Notes: a model not told the origin generated them from the letters alone. Positions 1-12,293 are shown, counted from the stretch's first letter. The stretch is 64,000 nt of DNA from Cubamyces lactineus (GCA_022376465.1 JACDTU010000031.1:124001-188000), one strand, 5' to 3'. Translations and numbers: made by a program.

Positions 1-2289
1 ATGTTCGTATACTCCGTTTCCGGCTCATCCTCGTCAAAGGGGAAACAGTGAGGCGTTCCAAACGAGCTACTGCAGCAGACCGCTGCCGGATCGATTGTGT
101 ACTGGAGGATCACACCCTCCGGCGTAAGCGCTTCAAACGCGAGGTCCTGGGTGCAGCTTCCGATCCACGGCACATCCTCGTCCGGGACGAAGCAGTAGAA
201 CTTGTCGCGGTTGAAGTCGGCGAATTCCATCAACTTGTCCCATAAGTTGAGCAGGGCCCTCGCTCGCTGGATAGGCACAGGCGACTCCAGAGCGCGCTCT
301 ACGTCACGAATGGAGAAGCCTATATGGAGTTTAACATGTGGAAGATGCGGATGTGTACAGGAATACACTGCAGGAGCACACACCTTCGATTAGCTTCACC
401 AAGTGCGGCGATAACTCGATATACTGGACGGATGCCGTCGGCGTCAGCTCTACCTCAATCGACACGACCGTAGAAGGCTGTGAGGGGACCTACACCATCT
501 GACATGTCGACACACATTGGCAGCCCGTCGTGTGTCCACGAATAAATATCCCACCGCACCGCACCCTCGGGGGTGACGTAGAGCTGGTGTGGCCTAACCG
601 TATCGGAATGCATGTCGCCCAGGTCCTAATATGACATGAGCACTTGAGGCCCATCACGGATCCATACATGTGGAGGACGCACCGGTTTCAAAAATCCTTG
701 CCTTGCTATGTACGAAAATGCGGACTAAGGAAAATGTTTATGCGCGAGTGAAGGCACAAGTAAAAGGATATCCCCACCTGCAGTTCCTTGGCCTGCACTC
801 AATATTTAGGCTCGATGGCTCCTTCGCGTGCATCGGAAGTTGGGCTCACCACTTCGGCCGTCCACATGTACTTCTTGATCCCATGTACAGATTGTATGAA
901 GTCCTCTATCGGCCTTTGATCTGTGATAATAGAAGATTGTCGTCATCAATGCGCCGTGTAAATGGTAGGGCTCGTGTCCACTTTGGGGCCTCACGCTCCC
1001 CCTCGGAGTTCATGAAGTGCGCTACGTACTCCCACGCCACGCCCGCATGAGCTTAGTGGGGGACGGGTTCAAGACGCACTCCACCAGAGGAATCACAGGC
1101 CTAGAAAGAAATAGGGCCCACCTTGTAACCCCTCGAGCACGACGAAGGCGTGTTCACAATCCGACCTCGAGAACCCTAAGATCTGGGCAACGTGGGGATG
1201 CCTACGAAGACAACGATCAGGACGTCCTAGATTTCCGGTACACCAGTACTCACATCGTCTTCTTCGAAAGCTCGATGGCTGCACGGAATCGTTCGTCCCG
1301 GCGCGGAAACTTTGCGACAATGACGGACTCCTTCGTGCTTCGGATTCGAGCCTGCCAACGCACTATGCGCTCGCTCTCCGGCACACCTTCTTCGTACGTA
1401 GCAGCCTCCTGAGAAGGGTCGAGCTCCCGCACCAGGCTGATTTCCTCCTTGCTGAATACCATCTACCGCAGCCTGTCAGAATTCCGGCGAGATGAGGAGA
1501 AGAGTACGACCTGCCATTCCGCCCTCTTGGCTCACGGTGACAGAGCGCATGAGCGTGATGATGTTCTCGTTCATCTGGGCAACCTCTTGCTTGATAGAGT
1601 TTTGGCGCTTGAGCATGGTATCTGCCACTCGGGTCGAATTCTCCGCATGCTGTACAAGATCAATTTGAGTAGTGGCGATCTGGTCGAGTCGCCCTTCCAC
1701 GGCTATAGAAGATTGGATCTGAGAGAATGTGATATCAGTAAATTGCAGAGCTATACGCGAGGGAGCGTCCTTACCCCGAACAAGCGACAGGCGTCGTCTA
1801 ACCGTCTGTGGAGTTCCGCGACTTGCTGCTTGACTTTGTCTTTTCGAACAATCAGCAGTATCTTCTCTCGTTTCCTTGACTGGCGTTTCATGAGGTTCTC
1901 AATGTCTTGTAGTGTGCTGTCGAGTTTATGAATGACCCGGGAGGATGAGAGGGTAACCGAAGTAGTTGCTCACCAGAGCAACGTCGCGAGATGTCTCTTG
2001 CTGCTCGTGATATCGACACTTGCGGGGCTATCGTTCAGCTGCTGATATATGTCGTTTGTGAACTGAGCAGCCCGCATAGCCAACGACTTGCAGTCATCGT
2101 GAGTGTCCTTGACGCCCTGAAGGCCAGTCCGGTGTGAACGCGCATACATATCAAGTTGTTCCAACGTACCTGCGCCAGTTCCAGTATATTCACCGCAAGC
2201 TCAACAGCAGGACCCAGCCCAGGTACCGAAACGGGAACCAGGTCCAATGTCGTCTTCGCCACACGTAACGCTTGCAGCACTTTATCCAT
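1..2289 (-). CDS. MLKL-NTD-like helical bundle protein with degenerate kinase-like region (partial)
   Basis: This is a multi-exon minus-strand gene whose 3' end lies beyond the left edge. The start is taken at the ATG at 2289; an in-frame ATG at 2307 is possible. The N-terminus (MDKVLQALRVAKTTLDL..., then an exon from about 2122 with VKDTHDDCKSLAMRAA) has the amphipathic helical pattern of the N-terminal bundles seen in many mushroom MLKL-like proteins. A further helical stretch lies at 1476-1700. Near 1250-1420 the sequence looks like a kinase N-lobe: ESVIVAKF, a beta-3 lysine candidate, followed by HPHVAQILGFSRSD near 1160-1200. Further down (about 570-630) a catalytic-loop-like DMHSDTV is followed by GAVRWD where DFG would be expected, so the kinase core looks degenerate. 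Family MLKL proteins act in regulated cell death, but that role is inference here. Exon borders are uncertain and the gene could be decaying. Confidence 0.5.
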
Positions 2290-2309
2290 GGTCACGCCTA
2301 AGTGCACCT

Positions 2310-3047
2310 GTTCTCCTGCGTAGCAAAATGAGTACCATCGGACTGGGTAGCCAATAATAGCCAGCGCCGCATCGAGGAGCGAGAGTGAGACCTGCGTACA
2401 TACCTACAAGCCAAACAGATCTGCGGAGATATAAAGGGCGGAGAAATATTCCAGCTGAGAGACTCCGCGAGGATGTGGTGTACTGCGATTTCGCTGCCCT
2501 TTAGATCTTATACCACTTCCCGTAGCTGTGGGACGTAAGTCGCGACGCACACAAGGTTGTTACGGAGTTGACATTTGACGCGGCGATGGTCCGCGGTGGG
2601 ACACGCGTTGATCAGTCAAGTCGTCCTTGTATTCTACGCGAGGCGATGACGAGGAACCTGGAGCGGGAACAAGTCCTATGGAGGAACAAAGACACGTCAC
2701 GCATATGAGTTAGATCCATCCTCGTCTGGGCACGCAGCTCCGACATATGGCTCTGTCGATTTGCCGCTAGGTTCGGTACCTGTCGCAAAGGTCAAGCTGT
2801 GCCGCGTGTGCATCCACAGGTCGGTATGGATGGGCGCTCAGGAGCAAGAACAAGGATTTCGGGCGTCTTCGCCTGCCGTCGGGTTCGACTTGGACCCGCT
2901 ACGATCCATGGCTGGGAAGAGTAACACAAGCGGGTTTGCAACGTGCATAGTGATACATCCAATCGCTTAAGCAAGTCAGTATACATACGCAAGCCGAAGT
3001 AATGTGCTCGCTCGCTCTGTTAGTGTGGTTTCTTCTCCCACGCCTCC
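2310..3047. other. Intergenic region, no gene recognised
   Basis: About 740 bases lie between the divergent start of the kinase-like gene and the 3' end of the dehydrogenase gene. Only short open frames are present, none with a recognisable domain. The promoter of the left gene should lie here, but I see no clear TATA or other element that I would defend. Confidence 0.5.
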
Positions 3048-5483
3048 TCAAAGGCCACCAAAGGCGATAAACTTGATGTTCATGTACTCTTCAATGCCAT
3101 GGCCACCCTCGCGACCTGCAACCATCGTAAATGCGCACGTTCGCAGCGGTGCAGCTGGAACAAGAATCTCACCGAGTCCGCTCTCCTTGACCCCACCAAA
3201 AGGAATGACGGCCTGGCTGATCACACCTGTGTTCGTGCCGACCATGCCAACTTCCAGCGCCTCTGCCACGCGCCAGACACGTCCGACATCGCGCGAGAAG
3301 AAGTATCCGGCAAGGCCGACAGGCGTGTCGTTAGCGAGCTTGATGACCTCTTCCTCTGTCTCAAAACGCGTAAGCGCGGCGAGGGGGCCGAATGTCTCCT
3401 CCTGGTTCACGAGCGCGTCGGCAGGTACATCTGAGAGTACCGTCGGCGCAAAGAATGAGCCGGCGCCTGGGAGACGTTTGCCACCATGTACGAGCTGCGC
3501 GCCCTTCGCGAGCGCGTCGTCAACGTGTCGTTGAACCTTCTCGACAGCACGGTCGTGAATGAGCGGACCGTGAGTGCTGGATAGGTATACAATCATGACA
3601 CATTATCGGACTCGTATGAGGCTTTCAGACTCACGTATCCTTGTCCAGGCCATTGCCGACTTTGAACGCCGCGACTCGCTCAGCCAGTCGAGAAGCAAAG
3701 TCAGCGTACACGGATGATTGCACGTAGATCCTATTGGCGCAGACGCAAGTCTGTCCTGTCCCTCGGAATTTGCATGCGATAGCACCTGCAATAATGAATC
3801 GTGAGGAACAAGTAGTGATTCAAAGAATTCTGAACAGGTACCCTCAACGGCGGCATCGATGTCCGCATCATCAAATACGATAAATGGCGCATTCCCTCCA
3901 GCTTCGATAGACACTCTACAAGACAGAATCACGTCAGTTAGACGCTGGGAAGGTTAGTAGGGAAATCACATACTTCTTCAGGGTCGTCGCAGCAAGTCCA
4001 TAGAGAATCTTCGCTACTGGTGTGCTGCCAGTGAACGAGACCTTCTTCACAGCAGTGTTCTGACACATCTCGCGCCCAACATCGGAGACGTTTGCCTGTG
4101 TCGTTACCACGTTGATTACACCAGGAGGCACGCCTGCACGCGTGGCCAACTGAAAACAGGCCACATTCAACCCCAACGTGCCATCGCACACACACGAGGG
4201 GAATCTCGCACCTCGACGAGCGCAAGCGCAGAGAAGGGTGTCTCAGGTGGAGGCTTGATGACCGCAGTGCAACCTGCGGCAAGTGCAGCACCTAGCTTGC
4301 GCGTGATCATGGCCGAAGGGAAGTTCCAAGGCGTCAAGATAGAACTGGACTGGGTTTGAATGTGACCATCCTAGGACCATATGGTGAATCACGTACACGA
4401 CACCTGTTCAGTCGATTAATATATGTTGGCCGGACAGAGTATGGCTAGACACATACCAATAGGTTGCTTGATCACAACATTCCGGAGATGAGGGAATGGT
4501 GACGGGATGACTTCTGCAATAAACACGTTAAAAACATCTAGGCAATCCATAAGTTATAACCACGAACCTCCGTATGTGCGGACGGCCTCCTCGGCTACAT
4601 AAGCAATTGTGTCTTAGTCCTGAGATTGTCTGGGCTGGAGCACAAATCTTACCGAACCACTACAGTAATGTTCATTCACAATTCTCCCAAGAATGCCATG
4701 CGATTGCTTACCTCAATGAATGATGCGCTGTACGCATGCTCTCCCTGTATTTGATTTCGTCAGCTCGCAGACACTCTTGCATAAGGGTCATGAGTTACCT
4801 TCGCTTCGGCTAGAGGTTTGCCGTTCTCAAGAGTCTATGTATATAGAGCGGCCAGTTACAGTTACGTCACGTATAGGTACCGAGGCCGGTGAGGGACGTA
4901 CGATGAGACGAGCCAGGTCGTCCTGGTGCTCTTGCATGAGCCCATAGAACTTCATCAGGATATCATGCCGTTGCTGTGAGGAGTCATATGCAAAGTATGA
5001 GCGCGCTCCGAGCGTATGGTCGGAAGCAAGTTCAGGGCCTGGACGTACCTTGGCGGTTGTCTTGCTCCATGTCTTGAACGCCTTGGATGCTGCCTCAATA
5101 GCCTGCCTCGTCTCCTCGAGCCCCATCTCCGGCACTGTCCCCAGCTCCTCAGTGGTCGCAGGATCTACACGTCCGAGTCAGAACAGGAGGATGTACAGGT
5201 ATAGATGCACATACTGGTGACCTTGATGACCCCGCCCTCTTTGGCGTCAACCCACTTCCCGTCAATGAAACCTTGTGTGCGGATGAGGGACGCTTCCTTC
5301 AGCCCAAACTGTCGCGTTCGGTATCGTGAGCAATGTATGTGTACGGAAGTGGTTGCCCAGTGTACTTACTGCAGCAGTGCTCGCCATCCTGTAGCGAAAG
5401 AGCGAATGCCGCGGGATGAACCTAGGCTTGAAGGTGGTGGTGAATGCGAGAGAAACGGAGGCGACCGTGTGGGGAGGCGGCAT
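3048..5483 (-). CDS. Succinate-semialdehyde dehydrogenase (ALDH superfamily), probably mitochondrial
   Basis: It oxidises succinic semialdehyde to succinate with NAD(P)+, the last step of the GABA shunt. Exon 1 starts at 5483 with a basic, hydroxylated leader ([10 protein letters not shown]...RFIPRHSLF) that looks like a mitochondrial presequence. A shorter start (MASTAAVS) lies in frame about 80 nt downstream. Intron 1 begins at GTAAGTACACTG and exon 2 resumes with [20 protein letters not shown]. Later blocks match the family: [27 protein letters not shown] (3934-4191), the active-site Glu in [19 protein letters not shown] (3840-3930), the catalytic Cys in [11 protein letters not shown] (about 3730-3775), then [10 protein letters not shown] near the C-terminus. 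The gene has many short introns and appears intact, ending with FIAFGGL and a stop at 3048. SSADH is preferred over a generic ALDH because of the [18 protein letters not shown] and GGVKESGLG blocks. Confidence 0.9.
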
Positions 5484-5825
5484 GGTAGAAGTTGGGGGTG
5501 AGAGCGAGAGACTGAGTGACGAGAAGGAGACGGTCCGCGCGACCTAACGTTTACGCGAATTACTAGACCCATGACGGAGCTCCGCAGACCAGCTACTCCT
5601 AACCCCATAATTGCATTTATTCTCGCCAAGTGATCGTTCGGAAAGCCACGCCGAGTCATTCTGACAAGCTCGGTGCATAAAAGATAAGAGGAGAGACGAA
5701 GTCGTGGTGAGCATACGTCGGACGCGTTAAGTCGGCGGATACACAGTATGAATGAAAGATGCTACGAGCTCAAACTCGAAACAAGCGAGCAACATACTAA
5801 GGAGGATACACAGAAAAAAGCTACT

Positions 5826-5910
5826 AGCCCACCGCGAGGGTCGAACTCGCAGCCTTCAGATTCCCGCCTTGGTAAGAGTCTGACGCTCTATCCGATTGAG
5901 CTAGGCGGGC
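5826..5910 (-). tRNA. tRNA-Lys(CUU) with 11-nt intron
   Basis: Read on the minus strand, the acceptor arm GCCCGCC (5910-5904) pairs with GGTGGGC (5833-5827), with one G-U pair; 5826 is the discriminator. The D arm is GCTC/GAGC. The anticodon stem TCAGA pairs with TCTGA (5860-5856) around the loop CTCTTAA, giving anticodon CUU. The T arm is CTGCGAGTTCGACCCTCGCGG-like with a TTCGA loop. An 11-nt insert, CCAAGGCGGGA (5872-5862), interrupts the anticodon loop just after position 37, the canonical place for a nuclear tRNA intron. No CCA is encoded, as expected for a eukaryote. Confidence 0.93.
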
Positions 5911-6451
5911 GATGTAATCGGGGCTCCAGTACAATATCACACTAGTTATTGTTACATTAAGTAGGCGTAAACCCGCCAACATCATGATTGTACAGTATAT
6001 GCTACCCGTACAAGCTTCTAGCACTGTGCTTTCAACAACTAAGCGAGTACAAAGTACTAGTCCTACATCCCTGAATACACATGAGATGGAGCGAGGGTTC
6101 GTATGATCAAGCTGAATTCTATGTCGCTATAGTAGACTGAGTGTCCTGAACAGCGTTCGGATTCAGCGGTGACAGATCGCAGAACCTACGCTACCACGAC
6201 ACATCGCGCCATCGAAAACGAAGCAATACCACAGTAGTCTCCAGGTGATCCGATAGACACATATGATACGTAGAGTGAGACGCAGGAAGTCCGAATAGTC
6301 CAGAAGAAGACCCTTCTGCCCGAGTTCCAGTGTCCCAACGAAGCGATCTCAGCGCGCCTGGTCGAAACAGGCAAGGAGGCTGACACGACGGCTGCGCGCA
6401 AACCACATAGTCCCCACGATACGTCCGGAGGTTTGAGAGACGCGAGCTCGG
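5911..6451. other. Intergenic region, no gene recognised
   Basis: This stretch lies between the tRNA and the 3' end of the DUF6699 gene. It has no open frame with recognisable content. It probably holds the upstream control of the tRNA and the 3' UTR of the DUF6699 gene. Confidence 0.5.
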
Positions 6452-7447
6452 CTACCGCGCAGGCCCGACTAGGAGCTTCATCTTTGAGAAACCATCCTTC
6501 GAGTTCGCGCGCACCAGGCCCTGGAACATGTAGTTGTCCCGCAAATAGTCGACTCGCCGGACACCCTGCGCCTCCTCAAACGCCGCTGCGGAGGGGAACG
6601 TCCGGCAGCGTCGAGTGTACGCAGCAGAGACCGCACGCATGTCGCTCTGGCTAAGACGTGCCCAGTCGACATGCGAGATCTGTCGCTGCACGGTGCGGTG
6701 GATAGCCATCAACACATCGTACACAGTGATCGGGGGGTCGTCGGCCATCGCATGGGACACTCCCAGAAATGGGGACCGTTCGCGGGACCGCTCGCGTGAG
6801 GTAGAGTGTGGCTCGAGAACAATGGGCCACTCGGGCAGTTGGTCGCAGGTGATGGTCATTCGCCGCACCGATGGGTGTGTCGCTGGCTCTCTGAGCTCCT
6901 CCAGTGTGAGAGGCGTGCCAGTCTTCTGTCCGCCGGAGGTGACGCGTTGCGGACTGAAGGTGTTGAGGGACAGATCGAAAATAAGCATCGGGCCTCCGGC
7001 GTTCTCTCCATTCAGTAGAGGGTTGATCGCAGGACTGGGGGGCGCTGATTGGAATGGCGATGGGTACGCGACCGGTTGGACCAGTGTCGGATACGACACC
7101 CAGGCAGCAGGTGGGAGACAGCTATCTGATGCCCGTCGGTAGTGCGTATAGTACGGCTGAGGCTGAGCGGCAACAGGGATGGGCGGTAGAGCCGTGACCA
7201 TCACCGGAGGGGAGGGGAAGGGGACCGAGGTCGGTGGTGGTGCAAGGCCACCGTGCCAGGAGGGCCGTCGCTGACGAACGTAGGGTTCATCGTCCCAGTG
7301 TACCCGCCGGTCATCCCGAGGTTGAAGCTGGGGAGATGCTGGGAGTGTCACCGGAGGGATGAACGGAGAGACGTAGGTCTGATGAATGTAAGGATAGATA
7401 TAGGGCGTTGGGTAGTAGAACTGCTGGTAGCCGTATGGTGCAGACAT
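6452..7447 (-). CDS. DUF6699 domain protein
   Basis: This is a single-exon gene of 331 codons. The first ~120 residues are disordered and rich in Pro, Tyr and Gln (MSAPYGYQQFYYPTPYIY...), followed by Pro/Ser-rich linkers. The C-terminal ~170 residues form the recognisable domain: an N-terminal strand with LIFDLSLNTF, then EELREPATHPSVRRMTITC, LPEWPIVLEP, ITVYDVLMAIHRTV and, near the end, RRVDYLRDNYMFQGLV. This is the DUF6699 fold that is widespread and often multicopy in Agaricomycetes; its biochemical function is unknown. The start is the only sensible ATG ahead of the disordered region, and the upstream sequence (7448-7520) looks like a leader. No signal peptide or membrane segment is seen. 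Confidence 0.85.
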   Translation of the reverse strand: MSAPYGYQQFYYPTPYIYPYIHQTYVSPFIPPVTLPASPQLQPRDDRRVHWDDEPYVRQRRPSWHGGLAPPPTSVPFPSPPVMVTALPPIPVAAQPQPYYTHYRRASDSCLPPAAWVSYPTLVQPVAYPSPFQSAPPSPAINPLLNGENAGGPMLIFDLSLNTFSPQRVTSGGQKTGTPLTLEELREPATHPSVRRMTITCDQLPEWPIVLEPHSTSRERSRERSPFLGVSHAMADDPPITVYDVLMAIHRTVQRQISHVDWARLSQSDMRAVSAAYTRRCRTFPSAAAFEEAQGVRRVDYLRDNYMFQGLVRANSKDGFSKMKLLVGPAR

Positions 7448-10245
7448 TGTTCGTGGTGATTGAGAGCAAAGAGTTGGTGGATGTCCTGAACGACGAAAGT
7501 GCGACCTTTTATAGGAAGTAGAGTGTGTGCCTGTATGGCGTTTGGACGATAGACTGGCGGTACCGCACCTAGTCCAGCCTCGCGAATGGACGAATCAAGA
7601 ACTACTCCAGGTAGGGACTTGGGATCCCCCGACAGACTGGCAGTGCGGAGGGGAAGGCGCAAGAAGAGGGAATCGGGAAAGTCGGTGTGCACAGCAACGG
7701 GGCAAACTCTCGTGCGCGCAATATATCGGATTCGGGGGCTCACGACGCTGTGACTCAGGGTCGGCCCCTGCGTGGCATCATGGCGACATTGTATCAGTCG
7801 GAGAATGCGAGCAAGGTAGCACAAGACAAAGGAGATTCAAATTGTGGTCTGGAAGCAAAAGAATATTCACTTCCCGACAGTAGCTGGCTAGAGAGCACCA
7901 ATGATAGTCGCGGATAAGGATCAACGTCTTACCTTGATGGGCGGGATGATGATGGGGGCTCAGCGCGTCCGTCGAAGGCGGGCTTCAGCCTTCAGCAGAT
8001 CTAGAGTTTGAAATTCAAGGTTACTATGGCGGGAACAATACTCCCAGTGGCAGGGGGAAACGAGCAGCGGTGTCCGCAGTTCGTTGCGCCGGTTTCATGG
8101 ACGCGTCCTACGCCCTCGATGTGGAAACAATGGCTGAGGCTCTGACAGGGTATTGTGCCGGACCTAGCCAGGGTAATAGGTATCGACGAGCAGAGCCAGC
8201 CACCCAGTTCAGGTACTTAGAGGCAACTTGCAGTGAGCACTATTCTTTGTACTTTGGACGTGACATAGCTGGAGAGACGAGATTCATAGGCTTAGGTAGA
8301 TGTTCAGAGAGCCTAGGGTCCAGGGAACCATGCTATGTGGACGGAGTAAACTTCGAGACACAGGTGCGTCGGGACTGGGTGCTGGGTGGCATTTGGCGCC
8401 CAAGTAGCGCGCTACAGACGCCCGTATCAGTACCGCCTCTGCTCTGCCTCCGCCACGCAAGCTGAACCATCCGCATCGGGGTGCCCCGGGCTTCGCGTAC
8501 ACACTGGCACTTGGCCAGCGGTAAACATGGTTGTACTGCAACGTATCCAGTTCACGAAATCAGACCATCGTTGTAGGTGGCCTCTACCGCAAATACAACA
8601 ACGGGGCCACTTTGACCGCCGAGTGCCTGTGGATGGCATCGGCACGTACGACTGGATGCCAACGGTCCACTTGTTATCCTACCAACACATCATCGGTTAC
8701 AATCAATAGGTACGCAACTCAATGTTGATGTAGGTCCGTACAAGCCAACGGTACGTTCCCTTGGCTCTATGAAGCGGACGCTTACGTTGTGAGCGCGGCA
8801 GTCTTGTACTGTTATCTGACAGTGGTTTGCTTGACAGGTAATGGGAATGATTCGGTTCCGCATTGTGATATTTGTGGCACGGCACGCTCGAGGAGCCGCG
8901 CAAAGAAGGCCAGTATCAGCTTTGGCCAAGAACATACTGCCCAGGAGGGTGCATTGTAGACTGGTAGGCATCGGCCGCATACACACCGACGCCTGTCCGC
9001 TACATTGATATTTGTCTTCTCTGAGGTTTCGCACGAGACCACCCATCAGGGAATTACGGTCAAGAAGCCATGATATGCCACCTTTGAGACCATCGGAAGC
9101 TCTATACGTACCTCTCACCATCAACATGGAAGCTACGAACTTGCGCAAGAGTCCGCTGACAGGCAGATGGGAACCACTACTCGGCGATTTTTCCCCCGAT
9201 ATGCTAGCTTCATACATCTGTCTATGTCGTCGTCGTCGTTGGTTGCGCCGATGTGGACGATCCTCTGCCGGTAATTTTACCTTCACAGCATCCTACAGCC
9301 CGGCCATTGAAGCTCAAAAACATGCATTCGTCGAAGTCCTGTCTGTCATGCGCGCTTTGCACTCGCTCCCGCCAGATTCTGAGCGAGACGCCGCATTCGT
9401 GCGACTCGCCGAAAACCATCCGACCCCTGACCTGCGACCGCGCTAACTCGAAGCCAGGGACGCTCGCGGAACCAATATGCTGCGCCTCGAATGCTCTGCG
9501 TCAGTGAGTGGTTGTCTGTGTCTCTGCGATGCCCGCTTTAAGTTGCTCTTCGCGCAGTCCCCGACCACAAACCCCGACGCTATGCGTACCACAGAGGGCG
9601 CTGCCGTTTGCGCGATACACAGCTTGTGGTTGACGTGGTTGCTCATGTTTCGAACTGACTCGACCCGCGTTCAAGGTGGCGCTTCGACCGTTCAGGTAGG
9701 AGACACTTGAAGCTTTCGCAAGCCTCACCTCCCTCCGCGACCCCGGATTTTCGCCGTTCTCGTTCTGACTGTCGGTCGCTTTTCTGAGCTTCCTATTGAC
9801 CCAGAGCATCACGCCTCTGAACACACGCTCGTCACTCCTCACTAGTGCAGGTCTTCGTCGCCATGGCTCCAACAGGTGAGTCCCCGCTTCGGTTGCATCC
9901 ACTGGTGAAACTCGGCTCGTGGTCTATCGTCTAGTGGGGCGCGAACTTAGTGGCAAACTCAAGGCCTACCCCGGTTGATACCATCTGAATAAGTACATCA
10001 GGATAGCTCGACTGACCTCTGCTAGAGTTCGTTTCAATGTGGCCAAAGAACACTTTGTAAACACTGCTACGCTCACAGTGCCTATCGCATATCTGAGGAT
10101 CTCGCCCGGGGTACGCGCGTGCGGCGAGTCCTCAGGACTCTGTGACAGAGCGTCAGGCATATCTAGGGCCTTGAATCCCTGTAGAGCACGCTAACAGTAT
10201 TGAACGTGTTCTAACATTTCTGCGATTAGATGGTCAGAAAGGCTC
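7448..10245. other. Gene-poor 2.8-kb stretch
   Basis: Both strands hold only short overlapping frames without recognisable domains. A sequence at 9863-9876 (ATG GCT CCA ACA followed by a GTGAGT donor) looks like a first coding exon of five or fewer codons, but I could not find a convincing continuation. No tRNA, terminal repeats or transposase motif was seen. This may be decayed sequence. Confidence 0.4.
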
Positions 10246-10431
10246 GTGAACGATCACCTGGCTCTCTCATTGGTCAAATTGATGCATGTGCGTCACTTGA
10301 CGGATTTAGGCATTGTCCATCATGATGTCGAGCTAAACGCATGCGGTACTCCCACAAGGCGTCGTATATCCCCTTCCCACGCCGGCCTCTCGCGCTTGGT
10401 GCACAGCCTGCTGATAGAGCAGACGAGGTAG
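10246..10431 (+). pseudogene. Possible protein-kinase relic
   Basis: A short frame reads LALSLVKLMHVRHLTDLGIVHHDVELNACG. The segment LGIVHHDVEL resembles the catalytic loop (hIVHxDVEL) of small fungal protein-kinase-like proteins, and the preceding LVKLMHVRHLTDL resembles the helix before it. No ATP-binding lobe, DFG or APE motif could be joined to it in the neighbourhood, so it is either an unrecognised spliced gene or a fragment. The assignment rests on about 20 residues. Confidence 0.25.
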
Positions 10432-10773
10432 GTTCAGGAAAGATCTGAGAAACTTCAGCCCGTATCCTCACACTCTCGCAGAGGCGTCAGTCGTGGTGAA
10501 CGAGGGTATGCTCAAGCAATTACTGGAAGTCCCTTGGTTGGTTCGCAGGTGCGTACGCATACCGCCCTCGCCGCGAATTGTCCGGACCGCTTGACCTACA
10601 AGCGGATCATCGAGGAAGTACGCCTGGTGTTCTAAAGAAAGTTCTCCTCACGCCAGGATGCTGCAATCATTCATCAGGCACGCTGACGTCCGCGTCTCTC
10701 GAACTCACGCAGCTATCGGGACACAAAATGCTTTGGTGCTTGTTCATCTCCACTAGCCTCCCCAGCGAGTTCG

Positions 10774-12293
10774 ATGTCTACCACTCCTTCGCCTACCCTT
10801 GTCGATGACTCAGACCCCCATGTTCAGTACCTACCAGGATGGAAATGGGAGCAAGGCGTCGCTGAACTCGATGGTACACGACATGGGGCGGCTTTGACTG
10901 GTTTGACCTGTTCGCTTGCCTTCGTCGGTGAGTGCACAATCACCGTTCCAACACGGACGCCACCTCAACACCGGCGTGAGGCCAGGTACTGGGATACGAG
11001 TTGTAGGAACACTGGAAGCATCCGACAAGAGCGGTCAGCCACAGACCACATACGAGATCGACGGGGTTGTGGTTGGGGCGTACAACGCACCCTTCACACG
11101 GTCCACGACGACCGAGTACAATGTCACCTTCTTCGAAACGCATGGCCTGCCTCCCGGAGACCACTCTATCCTTATCAACAACACGAATGGGACTAGTCCG
11201 AACGTGTTCTGGCTGGATTACTTCTTGATCGACCTCTCTCCTCAATCCCAGATTCCCTCGCCAACACCTTTCTCGTCTACGCAGTCATCTTCCGGGGACA
11301 CTGAACAGACTGGGTCGATTGTAACGCCCGGAACGAATGCAGGACCAACCTCTTCGATCAGTGTCGCCGGGCAGACTCAGGCGACGAAGCCTTCCGATTC
11401 GTCCTCGAAATCACATGTCAACGTCGGCGCGATTGCTGGTGGTGTGGTTGCTGGTGTTGTCGGCCTCGTGGCTATCATCTCTATCGCGGTCCTTCTGTTA
11501 TGCCTGAGACGCCAGCGCCGTCGTAAGGAGGACTCCAGTACGTCCCATCCTTTCTACTAAACGTACTGAATTCCAATGCACGCTGAACGTCCCTGTCATG
11601 TCTGGTGTACTAGGCGTCGTCCCTTTCGATTTCGCGGGGGATCGATTCATGAGTTCTGCGCGGCACCAGTCGATGTCGACGCAACCGACTTTAGTCAAGG
11701 ATACAAACTCACCGCAATCAATGACCGAGTACAGCAGCATCACCGCCCCCTCAGATCGATTGCCGTCTATTCTTATGGCCGTCGGAGGACATCAAGAACT
11801 AGCACAGCGATCGCCCACTACTGGACAGCCCTCGACAAATCCGGAGAGTATGACGGGAGCCGGTTCATTTGCCGCGAACGCGGTAGCTGCCTCTCACCAT
11901 TCAGGTTCCTCCGTGATGTCTTTACCACATCCAACGCCATATTCTTTGCCTGCGAGCGGCAAGGACAGTTCGTTGCCCGAACTCACCACGACGTCTCATC
12001 CATCGACCACACCGCTCTGGGACAGTTCGACAGGCTCCCCGGTGCCGTCTAGCGCCCACCCCACATCCGCCTCCGCCGTCTTTCCGGTAGACGCACCACT
12101 CGTCACTCCAGTTGCGGACATACCTCCAGGCGAGTGGCACGCTCCTCCTGCGATGGAAAATCGCGCACAGGCGCTCCTTCAGTCGTTCGTCTCGCGCTCT
12201 CGTAGTGGGAACACTCCAGTGGTGCACGACGTCGACTCTGGGCTGAGGTTGTACGATGATGTGGTAATGCCGCCGCCATATACGCCAGACTGA
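10774..12293 (+). CDS. Single-pass membrane protein with PPPY tail, copy A
   Basis: First of five tandem paralogues. Exon 1 (10774-10927) encodes the family opening LVDDSDPHVQYLPGWKW and ends FVG. A 58-nt phase-1 intron (10928-10985) follows, then TGIRVVGTLEASD, YEIDGVVVGAY and the family block HGLPPGDHSILINNTNGTSPNVFWLDYF. After a Ser/Thr-rich stalk comes a transmembrane helix (VNVGAIAGGVVAGVVGLVAI...LLLC) followed by LRRQRRRK, which predicts the N-terminal domain outside and the tail in the cytosol. A second intron begins just after KEDS (GTACGT at about 11541). The long cytosolic tail, rich in Ser/Pro, ends at 12293 with MPPPYTPD. There is no N-terminal signal peptide. N-glycosylation sequons (NGT) are present. 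The tail is longer than in copies B-D. The function is unknown; a cell-surface sensor is a guess from topology. Confidence 0.8.

Noticed and set aside
8690..9446. Overlapping frames of 198 (minus) and 144 (plus) codons suggesting a gene
   Set aside because: Neither has steady coding composition, known motifs or splice-linked neighbours; they overlap on opposite strands and look like chance in GC-rich DNA.
9921..9990. tRNA-like string TCTATCGTCTAGTGGGG
   Set aside because: It resembles the D arm of a tRNA-Glu, but no matching acceptor, anticodon or T arm follows within 90 bases.
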